This document shows positions 34,826 to 43,323 of a stretch of DNA of 64,000 bases, piece by piece. This DNA is from Halococcus sediminicola. Its GTDB lineage: Archaea; Halobacteriota; Halobacteria; Halobacteriales; Halococcaceae. The first letter of the stretch is position 1. The number at the start of each line of letters is the position of its first letter. The position numbers and the translations under genes were made by a program. The DNA is taken from NCBI RefSeq assembly GCF_000755245.1, contig NZ_BBMP01000001.1:1-64000 (forward strand), given 5' to 3'. The notes below the pieces were generated by a model. The model was not told the origin of the DNA. It did not search any database and saw only the letters and a program-made list of their open reading frames with translations.

Positions 34826-35102
34826 TACATTCCCCGATTCGCCTCGGAGCTTGATCTGTCCGAAGAGGCCACGCAACGCAGCCGCGACCTATTCACGGGC
34901 AGTGATCGAAACTGAGGAGAGCTACCTGAGCGGGAAGAATCCTGTTGGGCTTGCAGCTGCTGCGGTTTACGCTGGAGCACTGCTCACGAACGAGAAAGTC
35001 ACTCAGCCAGCCGTTGGCGAAGTGGCCGATATCTCGACGGTCACCATCCGCAAGCGATACAAAGATTTAATCGAATTTGGTGAAGACATACAAGTTCCAT
35101 AA
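34826..35102 (+). pseudogene. C-terminal fragment of transcription initiation factor TFB
   Basis: YIPRFASELDLSEEATQRSRDL is the start of the second cyclin fold of archaeal TFB. After a frameshift near 34905 the fragment continues SYLSGKNPVGLAAAAVYAGA, LLTNEKVTQPAVGEVADIST and VTIRKRYKDLIEF, the DNA-binding helix-turn-helix. The zinc ribbon, B-finger and first cyclin fold are absent. Haloarchaea carry many TFB copies, so loss of this one is tolerated. Confidence 0.85.
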
Positions 35103-35206
35103 GTCAACTTGGCTAAGTAGCGACACTCACCCCGTGGATGAAGTATTTTGCTAGCGGCCACCACGGCCGCAGCAACACATTTCTCTCTGCCCCGCCGGCG
35201 TTGGGT

Positions 35207-36351
35207 ATGAACATCTCTCGCGAGCAGTACGATGCTATCGTCATTGGTGTCGGCGGAATGGGCAGCGCTGCTGTCTTTCGACTTGCTGAACGCGGTCTCG
35301 ACGTTCTCGGTATCGAGCGCTTCGATATCCAGCACGCGCGCGGGTCGAGCCACGGGAGTACCCGCATCGTCCGGCTCACACAGCCCGAAGACCATTCCTA
35401 CGTGCCACTTGCACGAGCCACCTTCGAGAACTGGCGCGACCTCGAGGCGGCGACCGGCCGCGACCTCCTCACGATTCCGGCTCGATTCACGCCAGCCCAG
35501 CCGACGCGGACCTGTTCACTAACGCCCGTCGCTCGGTTGAGGCCAACGATGTCGATCACGAGGTACTTACTGGGACGGCGGTGAATGAGCGCTTTCCGGG
35601 ATACGACCTCCCGGCAGACTATTGGGTGGTCTACCAACCCGATGGTGGCTTCGTTGATTGCGAACAGGCCGTAATCGCCCACGTCGAGGCAGCACGCGCA
35701 GAGGGAGCCACCATTAAAGCCCGCGAGCGCGTCCTCGACTGGCACGAAACCGGCGACGGCGTCCGGGTGAAAACCGCCAAAGGTCGCTACGAAGCTGACA
35801 ACCTGGTGGTGACGGCGGGCGCGTGGGCCAGCAAGTTCTTCCCCGATCTCGCGCCGGAACTCACCCCTTGCCGGAGGATCATGGCGTGGCTCCAGCCCGA
35901 CAGGTCCGAACAGTTTCAGCCGGAGACGTTTCCAGTGTTCAGCCTCGCCGGCGAACATGGCGACGGATACGGCTTCCCGATTCATGACGTGCCGGGGTTC
36001 AAGTTCGGTCGCGAGCCGTCGTTGCCGAACACCGCCGATCCCGACGAAATGCCCCGAGAGCCAACCACCATCAAGGAGGAACGCCACCGCGAGTTCGCCG
36101 AGGCGTACTTCCCGGATGGAGCCAGACCGACGATGCGGCTGCGCACCTGCGTGATCACCGAATCATCCGACGGCCACTTCGTGCTCGGCAGTCACCCGGA
36201 TTACGAAAGCGTCCACGTCGCTGCCGGATTCACCGGCCACGGGTTCAAGTTTACCGCCATCATCGGCGAGATTCTTGCGGATTTCGTTAGTGCTGGCAAT
36301 ACCGATCACGCCGTCGACCTCCACCGAATCGATCGGTTCTTCGACTCGTAG
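35207..36351 (+). pseudogene. FAD-dependent oxidoreductase, sarcosine/N-methyl amino acid oxidase type, one frameshift
   Basis: From the ATG at 35207 YDAIVIGVGGMGSAAVFRLAERG is the dinucleotide-binding motif and HARGSSHGSTRIVRLTQPE the FAD-attachment region of the monomeric sarcosine oxidase family. Near 35480 one base is lost: HASPADADLFTNARRSVEAN follows in another frame and joins the long second part with VTAGAWASKFFPDLAPEL and HVAAGFTGHGFKFT. Corrected, the protein would be about 380 residues, the normal length. Everything except that base looks healthy, so decay is recent or it is a sequencing error. Confidence 0.82.
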
Positions 36352-36410
36352 AATCTCCAGCCGAACTCAGTCGAGCACTCTGCACTCCCACGGGGCCCTC
36401 ACCAAGGTCT

Positions 36411-36419
36411 TATATACAT
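36411..36419 (+). promoter_or_regulatory. TATA box of pantoate kinase gene
   Basis: TCTTATATAC lies about 24 bases before the ATG at 36438. This spacing puts the transcription start at the start codon, so the mRNA is probably leaderless. Confidence 0.6.
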
Positions 36420-36437
36420 GACTACTGCTGGCAACTA

Positions 36438-37244
36438 ATGGCTACGAGAGGCCCCTCGTCGGTAACTGCATCTGCCCCTGGTAGTGTGACGCCAATCTTC
36501 GTCCCACCGCAATCTCCACAAGACGGGTCGTTTGGGGTGAGTTTCGCCATTGAGGACGGCGTCGATGCTATGGTTGAGCCCAGTCCCGATACATCGGTCA
36601 GCCTTAACGGAGAGCTCACTACCTTCGAGCCCGTTGAAAACGTCCTTCAGCAGCTCAATGTCTCAGCAGCGGTGTCGCTGACCGCGTCGGTTCCGGTCGG
36701 ATATGGATTCGGAGCCAGCGGTGCTGCAACCCTCGCCACTGCGCTTGCTGCCAACGACGCGTTCGATCTCGAACGGAGCCGCGAGGATCTCCTCGAAGCA
36801 GCTCATCGCGCAGAGATCGAAGCCGGGACCGGTCTCGGCGATGTCTTCATTCAGGACCGTGGCGGTCTCGTCTGGAACACTGGTGATGGACCCCAGCGCG
36901 CGGAGTTGTCGGCCGATCTCGAGTACACCGCGCTCGATGGCATCACTACCAGTACGGTCCTCGATGACGAGCAGACACTCGAACGAGTACGCAAATGCGG
37001 GCGGGAGAGTCTGTCGCGTTTCTCTCCCAAGAATTCGCTTCGAGAACTCCTCGACCTGTCATGGGAGTTCGTGCAGCGGAGTGGGCTCGCAACTGATCAG
37101 GTCACCAAGGAAGTCCAGCGCGTCGAACGAGACGGGGGTGCCGCCAGCATGGCGATGTTCGGCGAAACCGTCATCGCTACCGGCGCGCAGAATTTCGTCG
37201 AACGAACAACCCCAGTCACGAATGAGGGAGCACACATTTGCTGA
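36438..37244 (+). CDS. Pantoate kinase (archaeal GHMP kinase)
   Basis: Pantoate kinase replaces bacterial pantothenate synthetase/kinase in archaeal coenzyme A synthesis by phosphorylating pantoate. The 268-residue protein has SAPGSVTPIFVPP near the N-terminus, LTASVPVGYGFGASGAATLATAL (GHMP ATP loop, residues about 88-110) and GTGLGDVFIQDRGGLVWNTGDG (family-specific). The partner 4-phosphopantoate-beta-alanine ligase is not adjacent. It is complete and marks a housekeeping locus beside the decayed region. Confidence 0.9.
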   Translation: MATRGPSSVTASAPGSVTPIFVPPQSPQDGSFGVSFAIEDGVDAMVEPSPDTSVSLNGELTTFEPVENVLQQLNVSAAVSLTASVPVGYGFGASGAATLATALAANDAFDLERSREDLLEAAHRAEIEAGTGLGDVFIQDRGGLVWNTGDGPQRAELSADLEYTALDGITTSTVLDDEQTLERVRKCGRESLSRFSPKNSLRELLDLSWEFVQRSGLATDQVTKEVQRVERDGGAASMAMFGETVIATGAQNFVERTTPVTNEGAHIC

Positions 37245-37363
37245 TTCGAGAGCCGATAGAGAAGTTACATGCGCTTCTCGGCTACTGTAGCGGGCAATCG
37301 GTCCTACGTGACGTCCCATGCCAATTGGCAACAAGAGCTAAGTGATAGCCACCCATAACGAGA

Positions 37364-37520
37364 CGTGCAGGCGTGTTTGCCTGTGCTACGTGCGGTCAAC
37401 ACGGGAACACCGTGCGTAGGAGTATACGTGAACCACGGGCCGGGGGCCAAACCGACCGGCCCACTTTCCAGCCAGATACTCGCCGGGGGATGGGACCAGG
37501 CTGACGCACTCATCGATAGT
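37364..37520 (+). ncRNA. Candidate structured RNA of unknown type (several hairpins)
   Basis: In the 516-base gap between pantoate kinase and tRNA-Met three or four inverted repeats follow each other: CAGGC-GTGTTT-GCCTG, CTACG-TG-CGGT...ACCG-TG-CGTAG with a symmetric internal loop, GGGCCGG...CCGGCCC, and CAGCC...GGCTG. A 69-codon frame spans the area but has no recognisable relatives. It is not SRP RNA or RNase P RNA by their conserved cores. Strand is uncertain; AACTTAAAG near 37655 could be a promoter in either direction. Confidence 0.35.
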
Positions 37521-37760
37521 TCTGATAGCGAGATCCGACTGGTGGTCACGACTCAGACCGTCTGGCTACTGTGAGCTAACGGATACGCCTCTGTGGCATT
37601 CTATGTCGCGCAGAACCCAGCGGACCTCTCTCATCATCACCTTATCGCCAGGACAACTTAAAGAACCAGCGACCACGTGGCGATGATGCGGCATGCCGCT
37701 CCATCAAATCGCAGGGTGAGTTTCGCTACTCTCACTGGCGTCCGAGACCGACGAAGCGAT

Positions 37761-37834
37761 AGCGGGATGGGATAGCCAGACATTCCAGCGGGTTCATATC
37801 CCGCAGATCGGTGGTTCAAATCCACCTCCCGCTA
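37761..37834 (+). tRNA. tRNA-Met(CAU), initiator type
   Basis: AGCGGGA pairs with TCCCGCT, giving the A1-U72 pair typical of archaeal initiators. The anticodon stem-loop is GCGGG-TTCATAT-CCCGC with three G:C pairs in a row beside the CAU anticodon, also an initiator trait. The T arm is GGTGG-TTCAAAT-CCACC and the discriminator is A. No CCA is encoded. Confidence 0.92.
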
Positions 37835-38149
37835 TCCAAATGTTTCTCACTGAGTGGCTTCGAGAGATGCTGTCGACGCACTTGTCGTTAGCTTCGGTAT
37901 CTGAAGTGCCATTGTCGTCGCTGTGAGCTTTGTGGATGCTCCTGAACGTTTGTCGGGTGGTTCGGCAAGTCACTTGCAATTGCGTGACAGGGTTCATATG
38001 CTTCGATACGTTCGGGAATACTCCGAACGGTTCCCCCTTGATCGTTGAGACGCTTGATAAGTTGCAATACTCTTCTTCGGTGACCGCCGCGGAGGCGTCT
38101 ATGATGAGATTCCATCCGTGTTCGGTTACGGAAATCGGGAGATTTAATT
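37835..38149. other. Gene-poor stretch of about 315 bases
   Basis: Between tRNA-Met and the amidase stop. Overlapping minus-strand frames exist, one with HRRRVLQLIKRLND, faintly like a haloarchaeal winged-helix DUF7344 core, but it is split over frames and cannot be supported as a gene. Confidence 0.35.
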
Positions 38150-39604
38150 TCAATCTCGGTCACTATACTGCGCCGTCCACGGCCGTGCCCGTTCGATCGC
38201 TGCAACGACACTGAGTATATCGGCTTCACCGAACCGCCGTCCGATGACCTGTACTCCGACCGGCAGTCCATTATCGGTGAACCCTGCGGGGGCGGATGCT
38301 GCAGGATGGCCGGTCAGATTGAACACCCATGTCAACATCATGTCGGTCGGAACTCCGAGCACGGACTCACCATCAATCTCAGTCGGATAGCCCTCGTTGA
38401 GTTGTTTGCTGTAGGGTGGAACCGTTAGCGTCGGCGTCATGAGTACATCATAGCCGCTCAGTGCATCCTGAATGCCGTCGTATGCGGTGGTGCGGGGAAT
38501 GTTGCGACGTCGTTCGTTGACCGCTGTCGTATCTTCTCCGAGAGCAATCGTCGAACGTACTGTCTCCTCGACATCCGCCGTTTCGAAGTCGATGTCGTAC
38601 TGTTCCGCGATCGTTTGCGCAAACGTGCTGAAGAACACCCCGACCTGTTCGATATATGCCAGCGAGAGTTCTTCGTACGAGGGCAGCGAGACGTCCACAG
38701 TATCGTCCGTTGCGCCAGCGGCTGCCAGATCGTCAACAGCAGCACCGACCGTCTCACGTATTATCGGTGCGATCGGCTGCAGTCCAAGATCCGGGCTGTA
38801 TGCCACCGATAGCTCATCCGTGGGACGATCGGTCGCGTCAACGTACTCTACACTGGAACGAGGGACGCTGAACGGGTCGCGATCGTCTCGACCTGCGAGG
38901 ACATCAAGCATGAGGGCGGTATCCACCGCAGTCCGGGCCATCGGTCCACCGACGAAAAACGGGCTATGAGTGCTGAACCCGTCGGCCGGGAGACGTTCGG
39001 GAACGAGTCCGAACGTCGGTTTCAGTCCGATCACGTTGCAGCACGCGGCCGGCACTCGGAGCGATCCACCGATATCCGAGCCGGTTGCGAGCCCGGCCAT
39101 TCCGGTTGCTAGTGCGACTGCCGATCCGCCCGATGGGCCGCCAGCAGAGCGATCGTGATCGTACGGCGTCGGCGTCGCTCCGAAGAGCCGGTTGTCGGTT
39201 TTGATAGTATGGCCGAGCGCGGGCGTGTTTGTCGTGCCGATGATAACTGCTCCCGCGGCTTCCAGTCGTTCAACGGAAATCGAATCGGTTTGGGCGACGT
39301 TCTCGGCAAGAGGAGTAGGGCCCATTGTATGTCGGATCCCAGCTTTCCGACTCCGGAGGTCCTTGATGGCGATGGGAACACCGTGAAGCCGGCCGAGATC
39401 TGTACCGCGTGCGGCTGCTGTATCCGCCTTGCGTGCGCGTTTACGCGCCGATTGATCGGTGACTGTGATGAAGGCGTTCAGTTCGTTGTGGGCTGCGATA
39501 CGATCCAGTGTTCTTTCGACGAGCTCTAGCGATGATTGATCGCCTTCACGGATCGCTGCTGCAATATCGTGTACCGATCGTCCGATAAGGCGATTCCTGC
39601 TCAT
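38150..39604 (-). CDS. Amidase-signature family amidohydrolase
   Basis: The 484-residue protein has the Ser-cisSer-Lys triad: GVPIAIKDLRSRKAG (Lys), RSAGGPSGGSAVALATGMAG (cis-Ser) and LATGSDIGGSLRVPAACC (nucleophile Ser). The C-terminal DVLMTPTLTVPPYS and LTGHPAASAPAGFTDNGLPVG are typical. It is cytoplasmic. GatA is excluded because GatB/C are absent and the N-terminus differs; a general amide or nitrile-pathway amidase is likely. Complete and apparently functional. Confidence 0.9.
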   Translation of the reverse strand: MSRNRLIGRSVHDIAAAIREGDQSSLELVERTLDRIAAHNELNAFITVTDQSARKRARKADTAAARGTDLGRLHGVPIAIKDLRSRKAGIRHTMGPTPLAENVAQTDSISVERLEAAGAVIIGTTNTPALGHTIKTDNRLFGATPTPYDHDRSAGGPSGGSAVALATGMAGLATGSDIGGSLRVPAACCNVIGLKPTFGLVPERLPADGFSTHSPFFVGGPMARTAVDTALMLDVLAGRDDRDPFSVPRSSVEYVDATDRPTDELSVAYSPDLGLQPIAPIIRETVGAAVDDLAAAGATDDTVDVSLPSYEELSLAYIEQVGVFFSTFAQTIAEQYDIDFETADVEETVRSTIALGEDTTAVNERRRNIPRTTAYDGIQDALSGYDVLMTPTLTVPPYSKQLNEGYPTEIDGESVLGVPTDMMLTWVFNLTGHPAASAPAGFTDNGLPVGVQVIGRRFGEADILSVVAAIERARPWTAQYSDRD

Positions 39605-39726
39605 GTTCAGTGGCGGTTTCGTTGAGGGATATACTGTTGGAAGATTCTATCAATCCAAAGTGAAAATTGTTCACAAGCTATTCATGCTCTGGCTTCTTTA
39701 TGCTAATCCCCGTACTACTGCCATGG

Positions 39727-40100
39727 GGGGAGAACGTAGGGAAGTGACATAATACCGCTTCTGTCCTACGTTTTCGAGGCAACATAAATCGGATGGGTGT
39801 CAACCAGCCAGAAATTATTTGTTCTTCCTCTGCTTTACACAAATCCTCGGTACTATCACCTGCATGGATTCGTCCGGGAGAACGTGGAGTAGGCATCATG
39901 GTCGTTCCTACCTTCCACGTTTCTGAGTTCTGAGTGTTATGGCTGATTTGGCGCATGCTAACTAACCGCAAGGAATTCATCACCATGAATTGTTGAGTCG
40001 GGTACGGTAGGTGTTTCGAGTCAGACAACAAACATGGGCGGAATGGTCGTCATGTCTTCGTTCGCTCGTGCCCACGTTTTCGAGGTCAACCGTGCCTCAC
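39727..40100. repeat. Three degenerate hairpin-forming repeats at roughly 150-base spacing
   Basis: Unit 1 GAGAACGTAGG...CCTACGTTTTC (39732-39773) and unit 2 AGAACGTGGAGTAGG...CCTACCTTCCACGTTTCT (39877-39922) form long imperfect stems. A third related unit (40035-40095) keeps CCACGTTTTCGAGG and ATGGTCGTCAT but pairs poorly. All end in an ACGTTT(T)C block. The surrounding 39605-40168 gap has no supportable gene. Confidence 0.5.
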
Positions 40101-40168
40101 GCAACCCTCAGAGTAGGCCAGGTCGATCACAACTCAGACGCGATTCTTACTCGTCGCATAACCGGAGA

Positions 40169-40243
40169 AGCCGAGAGAGGGATTCGAACCCCCGACGTGC
40201 TCCTTACAAGGGAGCTGCTCTGACCAGCCTGAGCTACCTCGGC
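40169..40243 (-). tRNA. tRNA-Thr(UGU)
   Basis: On the minus strand the acceptor GCCGAGG pairs with TCTCGGC (last pair G-U). The D arm has AGCTCAGGCTGGTCAGAGC, the anticodon arm GCTCC-CTTGTAA-GGAGC reads TGT, and the T arm is CGGGGG-TTCGAAT-CCCTCT-like. The discriminator is T. Upstream on this strand CTTTTATTTTG about 30 bases from the 5' end is a good TATA element. Confidence 0.93.
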
Positions 40244-40360
40244 CCACTCCCTATGGCTGACACAGCGTCGTACAAAATAAAAGACTCTGAATCATTCAAG
40301 AAGTGGTGCAGTAACAGTTATACTCCGTGATACCGCTCCATTTGTCCAAATTGATTTTCG

Positions 40361-40400
40361 CAAGCGTACTGGGGATTAGAGAGCTAAGTACGAGTAAAAT
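40361..40400. repeat. 40-bp repeat, copy near sulfatase locus
   Basis: Matches 57772-57811 at 36 of 40 positions, including GGATTAGAGAGCTAAG and ACGAGTAAAAT. The end part also occurs in 46505-46618 and, weaker, in 9860-9969. It lies in the 330-base gap between tRNA-Thr and the sulfatase. Confidence 0.7.
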
Positions 40401-40574
40401 AGTGGTCCGTTGTGCGGCATCACCATTGACCCCGTGAGTTCTGCACGGGCCATTTGCTTAAGTTGACTGGCCGATCTCCGTTTCAGGAGCTTCAGGAATC
40501 GATTCGAATGGAGTGAATTGACCGAAAGAGGCCAAAAAAGGAAAGCGGCTCACGCTTCAAGCACCGTCATACAA

Positions 40575-42125
40575 ATGCCCAACCAATCTATAACACAGCC
40601 CAAGAATAAAATTCACCGTCGAAGTGCTGTGAAGACGATTGGCGGGGTTGGGGCTGCTAATCTCCTTAGCGGCTGCAACTCACATATAGGTGGTTTTTCC
40701 CGACATGATTCTAATGAACAGAAGCAGCGGAATATGGTCTTTGTGCTGAGCGATGACCACCGCTATGACTTCATGAGTTTCATGGATGGGCCAGGTACGC
40801 CAGACTTTCTTGAGACACCGAACATGGATCGAATGGCAGAGGAAGGAGCGCATTTGGCGAACGCTTCGGTCAGCACACCACTTTGTGCACCGAGTCGTGC
40901 TTCGATTCTTACCGGCCAGTACGCCCACGAACACGGAGTGATCGATAATCAGCGCACAAAAGTAGATCACGTACCATTCTTCCCACAGCATCTGCAGGAT
41001 GCTGGCTATGAAACTGCTTTTATCGGTAAATGGCATACCTATCATGCCGACAACGCGCAACCCCGTCCGGGATTTGATCACTGGGTGAGTTTTGAGGGCC
41101 AGGGTGAATATTTCAGTCAAGTTTTCAACGTCAACGGCGACCGAGTCAAACGCAAAGGCTATATTACAGATGTTTTGACGAATTTCGCACGTCAATGGAT
41201 CAACAACCGTGACAGCGACAAGCCGTTTTTCCTCTTCCTTTCGCATAAAGCACCACATGCCTGGTTCCACCCAGCTCCCCGTCACAAAGGCCGGTATGCG
41301 AACAAATCGATTGATTATCCGAAAACGATGGCCAGCAAAAACGCAAATTATGGCCAAAAACCCAACTGGGTGAAAAATCAGCGAGAGGGCGTTCGTGGGG
41401 TGAATTACATCTTTGGTGGCCGCTTCAACTACAAAAGACTGTATCGCCGATATACAGAGACTCTCTTGGCACTTGATGAGAGTATCGGCACGATAATGGA
41501 CCAACTCGACGAGTCGGGTCTCGCTGACTCGACATTACTGCTGTACATGGGTGATAATGGATACTCACTTGGAGAGCATGGTCTGATAGGCAAACAAACT
41601 GCCTACGAGACATCCGTCCGCGTACCCTTACTTGCGTATGCACCCGGACTGATTGAACCCGGAACAGTTGTCAACGAATGGGTAGAAAACGTCGATATCG
41701 CGCCAACGTTTCTTGAAGGGGCCGGACAGTCTCCTCCGGACTACGTGAGCGGTGAGTCGTTCCTCTCCGAAATAAAGGGCAACAGTTCATCTCGGCGGAA
41801 AGAGCCGTTCTATGAATCGTTCTGGGGCGGAGTTCCTCAGCATCCGACGATGTTTAGCACACGTAAGGGACGCTACAAGTACATATGGTATTACGGTCCA
41901 ATAACAGATGAATTGTACGATCTAAAGTCAGATCCGCTAGAGCAGCACAACCTGATTGGAGACAAAAAATATCAAAAGCATTTCAAAGAAATGCATGATC
42001 GATTATTCGACTGGATCGAAGCGAACGGTAATATTCAAATTCCTCTTCAGCGTCGCCGCAAAGGGAACAAGGAGAAGAAACGACCGAAGAAAGCTCCGAA
42101 GACTGTACCCGACGACATTGAGTGA
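40575..42125 (+). CDS. Tat-exported lipoprotein sulfatase (formylglycine-dependent, type I)
   Basis: About 516 residues from the ATG at 40575; a TTG start at 40518 is possible but would bury the signal. HRRSAVKTIGG followed by LLSGC gives a twin-arginine signal with lipobox Cys34, so the enzyme is membrane-anchored outside. LSDDHRYD has the metal-binding Asp pair (60-61) and TPLCAPSRASILTG the CxPxR motif with Cys104, which is converted to formylglycine. GKWHTYH and YMGDNGYSLGEHG supply further active-site residues. The tail is strongly basic. It desulfates an external sulfate ester, perhaps a polysaccharide. The maturation enzyme is the next gene. Confidence 0.92.
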   Translation: MPNQSITQPKNKIHRRSAVKTIGGVGAANLLSGCNSHIGGFSRHDSNEQKQRNMVFVLSDDHRYDFMSFMDGPGTPDFLETPNMDRMAEEGAHLANASVSTPLCAPSRASILTGQYAHEHGVIDNQRTKVDHVPFFPQHLQDAGYETAFIGKWHTYHADNAQPRPGFDHWVSFEGQGEYFSQVFNVNGDRVKRKGYITDVLTNFARQWINNRDSDKPFFLFLSHKAPHAWFHPAPRHKGRYANKSIDYPKTMASKNANYGQKPNWVKNQREGVRGVNYIFGGRFNYKRLYRRYTETLLALDESIGTIMDQLDESGLADSTLLLYMGDNGYSLGEHGLIGKQTAYETSVRVPLLAYAPGLIEPGTVVNEWVENVDIAPTFLEGAGQSPPDYVSGESFLSEIKGNSSSRRKEPFYESFWGGVPQHPTMFSTRKGRYKYIWYYGPITDELYDLKSDPLEQHNLIGDKKYQKHFKEMHDRLFDWIEANGNIQIPLQRRRKGNKEKKRPKKAPKTVPDDIE

Positions 42126-42232
42126 CATCGTACAGATTGTATGCGATGATAATTTTTGTTTTAGAGTAGTTCGGTAGATCGGATAGTCGCGATGACCGTA
42201 ATTGCTTACACCATACAGCTCGACAACCTCAT

Positions 42233-43237
42233 ATGACACAGCGTGATTCTGCGTGCTGTGCAGCTTCACGTGGCAAAAAACGCCACTCTAAGAGAGACAA
42301 TAGCGAGCTCTCTGTTGCACGCACACGAGTTGAGAATACCTCACTGGCAACGGACGAAGATGAGCGCACTAACAGAATGGTGCACTTGGATGGTGGGACG
42401 TTCACGATGGGGACAGACGAGGAGATTGGGTTTGCTGCGGACGGGGAAGGCCCAGCACGCGATGTGACACTTGACTCGTTTTACATCGATCGTTTCGCAG
42501 TGACAAATGCCGAGTTCCTCCAATTTGTGCGCGATACGGACTACACCACCGATGCCGAGCAGTTCGGGTGGTCGTTCGTATTCCGAGACTTCGTCGCACT
42601 TGGCGATGATAACCAAGAGACAGAGAGAGTTGCAGATGCTCCTTGGTGGGTTGCAGTCGAAGGGGCAAACTGGCTTCGGCCAGAGGGACCGGATTCGAGC
42701 ATCGGTATCGAAGAACGGCTGAAACATCCAGTGACACACGTTTCGTGGAATGATGCCAAAGCGTATGCAGACTGGTCAGGGAAACGCCTTCCGACCGAAG
42801 CAGAGTGGGAATATGCAGCACGGGGAGGGTTAGAGAGAAGGCGATACCCATGGGGCGACCAATTGCATCCAGAGGGCGAGCATCGGTGTAACATTTGGCA
42901 GGGAGAGTTCCCCTCGCACAATACCGGTGATGACGGATACTACGGAACTGCACCTGTCTTTGAGTTTCCTTCGAACGGATATGGATTACACAATGTCTCA
43001 GGAAACGTTTGGGAATGGTGTGGAGACTGGTTTAGCGCGGATTACCACACGAGTGACGATTCATCGCGAACGAATCCGACCGGTCCACCGAATGGAACAG
43101 AGCGGGTAATGCGAGGCGGATCGTATCTGTGTCATCACTCATGGTGCAACCGATACCGGGTAGCTGCCCGTTCGAAAAACACACCAAATAGTTCGACAGG
43201 CAACATTGGATTCCGTTGTGTCGTCGATGCTGCATAA
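42233..43237 (+). CDS. Formylglycine-generating enzyme (FGE/SUMF1 type)
   Basis: This copper-dependent oxidase converts the sulfatase cysteine into formylglycine. The 334-residue protein has MVHLDGGTFTMGTDE at the domain start, HPVTHVSWNDAKAYADWSGK, RLPTEAEWEYAARGG and YPWGDQ. The end, MRGGSYLCHHSWCNRYR and NTPNSSTGNIGFRC, keeps both active-site cysteines (300 and 305) in the same spacing as the eukaryotic and bacterial enzymes, so it is a true FGE rather than only an FGE-fold protein. No signal peptide: it acts on the unfolded sulfatase before Tat export. It lies 107 bases after the sulfatase. Confidence 0.93.
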   Translation: MTQRDSACCAASRGKKRHSKRDNSELSVARTRVENTSLATDEDERTNRMVHLDGGTFTMGTDEEIGFAADGEGPARDVTLDSFYIDRFAVTNAEFLQFVRDTDYTTDAEQFGWSFVFRDFVALGDDNQETERVADAPWWVAVEGANWLRPEGPDSSIGIEERLKHPVTHVSWNDAKAYADWSGKRLPTEAEWEYAARGGLERRRYPWGDQLHPEGEHRCNIWQGEFPSHNTGDDGYYGTAPVFEFPSNGYGLHNVSGNVWEWCGDWFSADYHTSDDSSRTNPTGPPNGTERVMRGGSYLCHHSWCNRYRVAARSKNTPNSSTGNIGFRCVVDAA

Positions 43238-43323
43238 GTATCTGTTCGCGATTCAACTTTGTAGACGGGTATCAGTCGAACGGAAAAGAACACTCTAATG
43301 CGAGCACACGCACGAACGCTGAC

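Noticed and set aside
37365-37574. 69-codon frame in the gap before tRNA-Met
   Set aside because: Cysteine-rich, neutral composition unlike neighbouring genes, and the stretch is dominated by inverted repeats; treated as a possible RNA instead.
37794-38153. 119-residue minus-strand frame crossing the tRNA-Met gene
   Set aside because: Its C-terminus is antisense to the tRNA and the apparent domain traces are split over frames.
40011-40330. Plus-strand frames with GERDSNPRR or RERDSNPRRAPYKGAALTSL
   Set aside because: These are the usual false frames read through the complement of a tRNA T arm and anticodon arm (tRNA-Thr).
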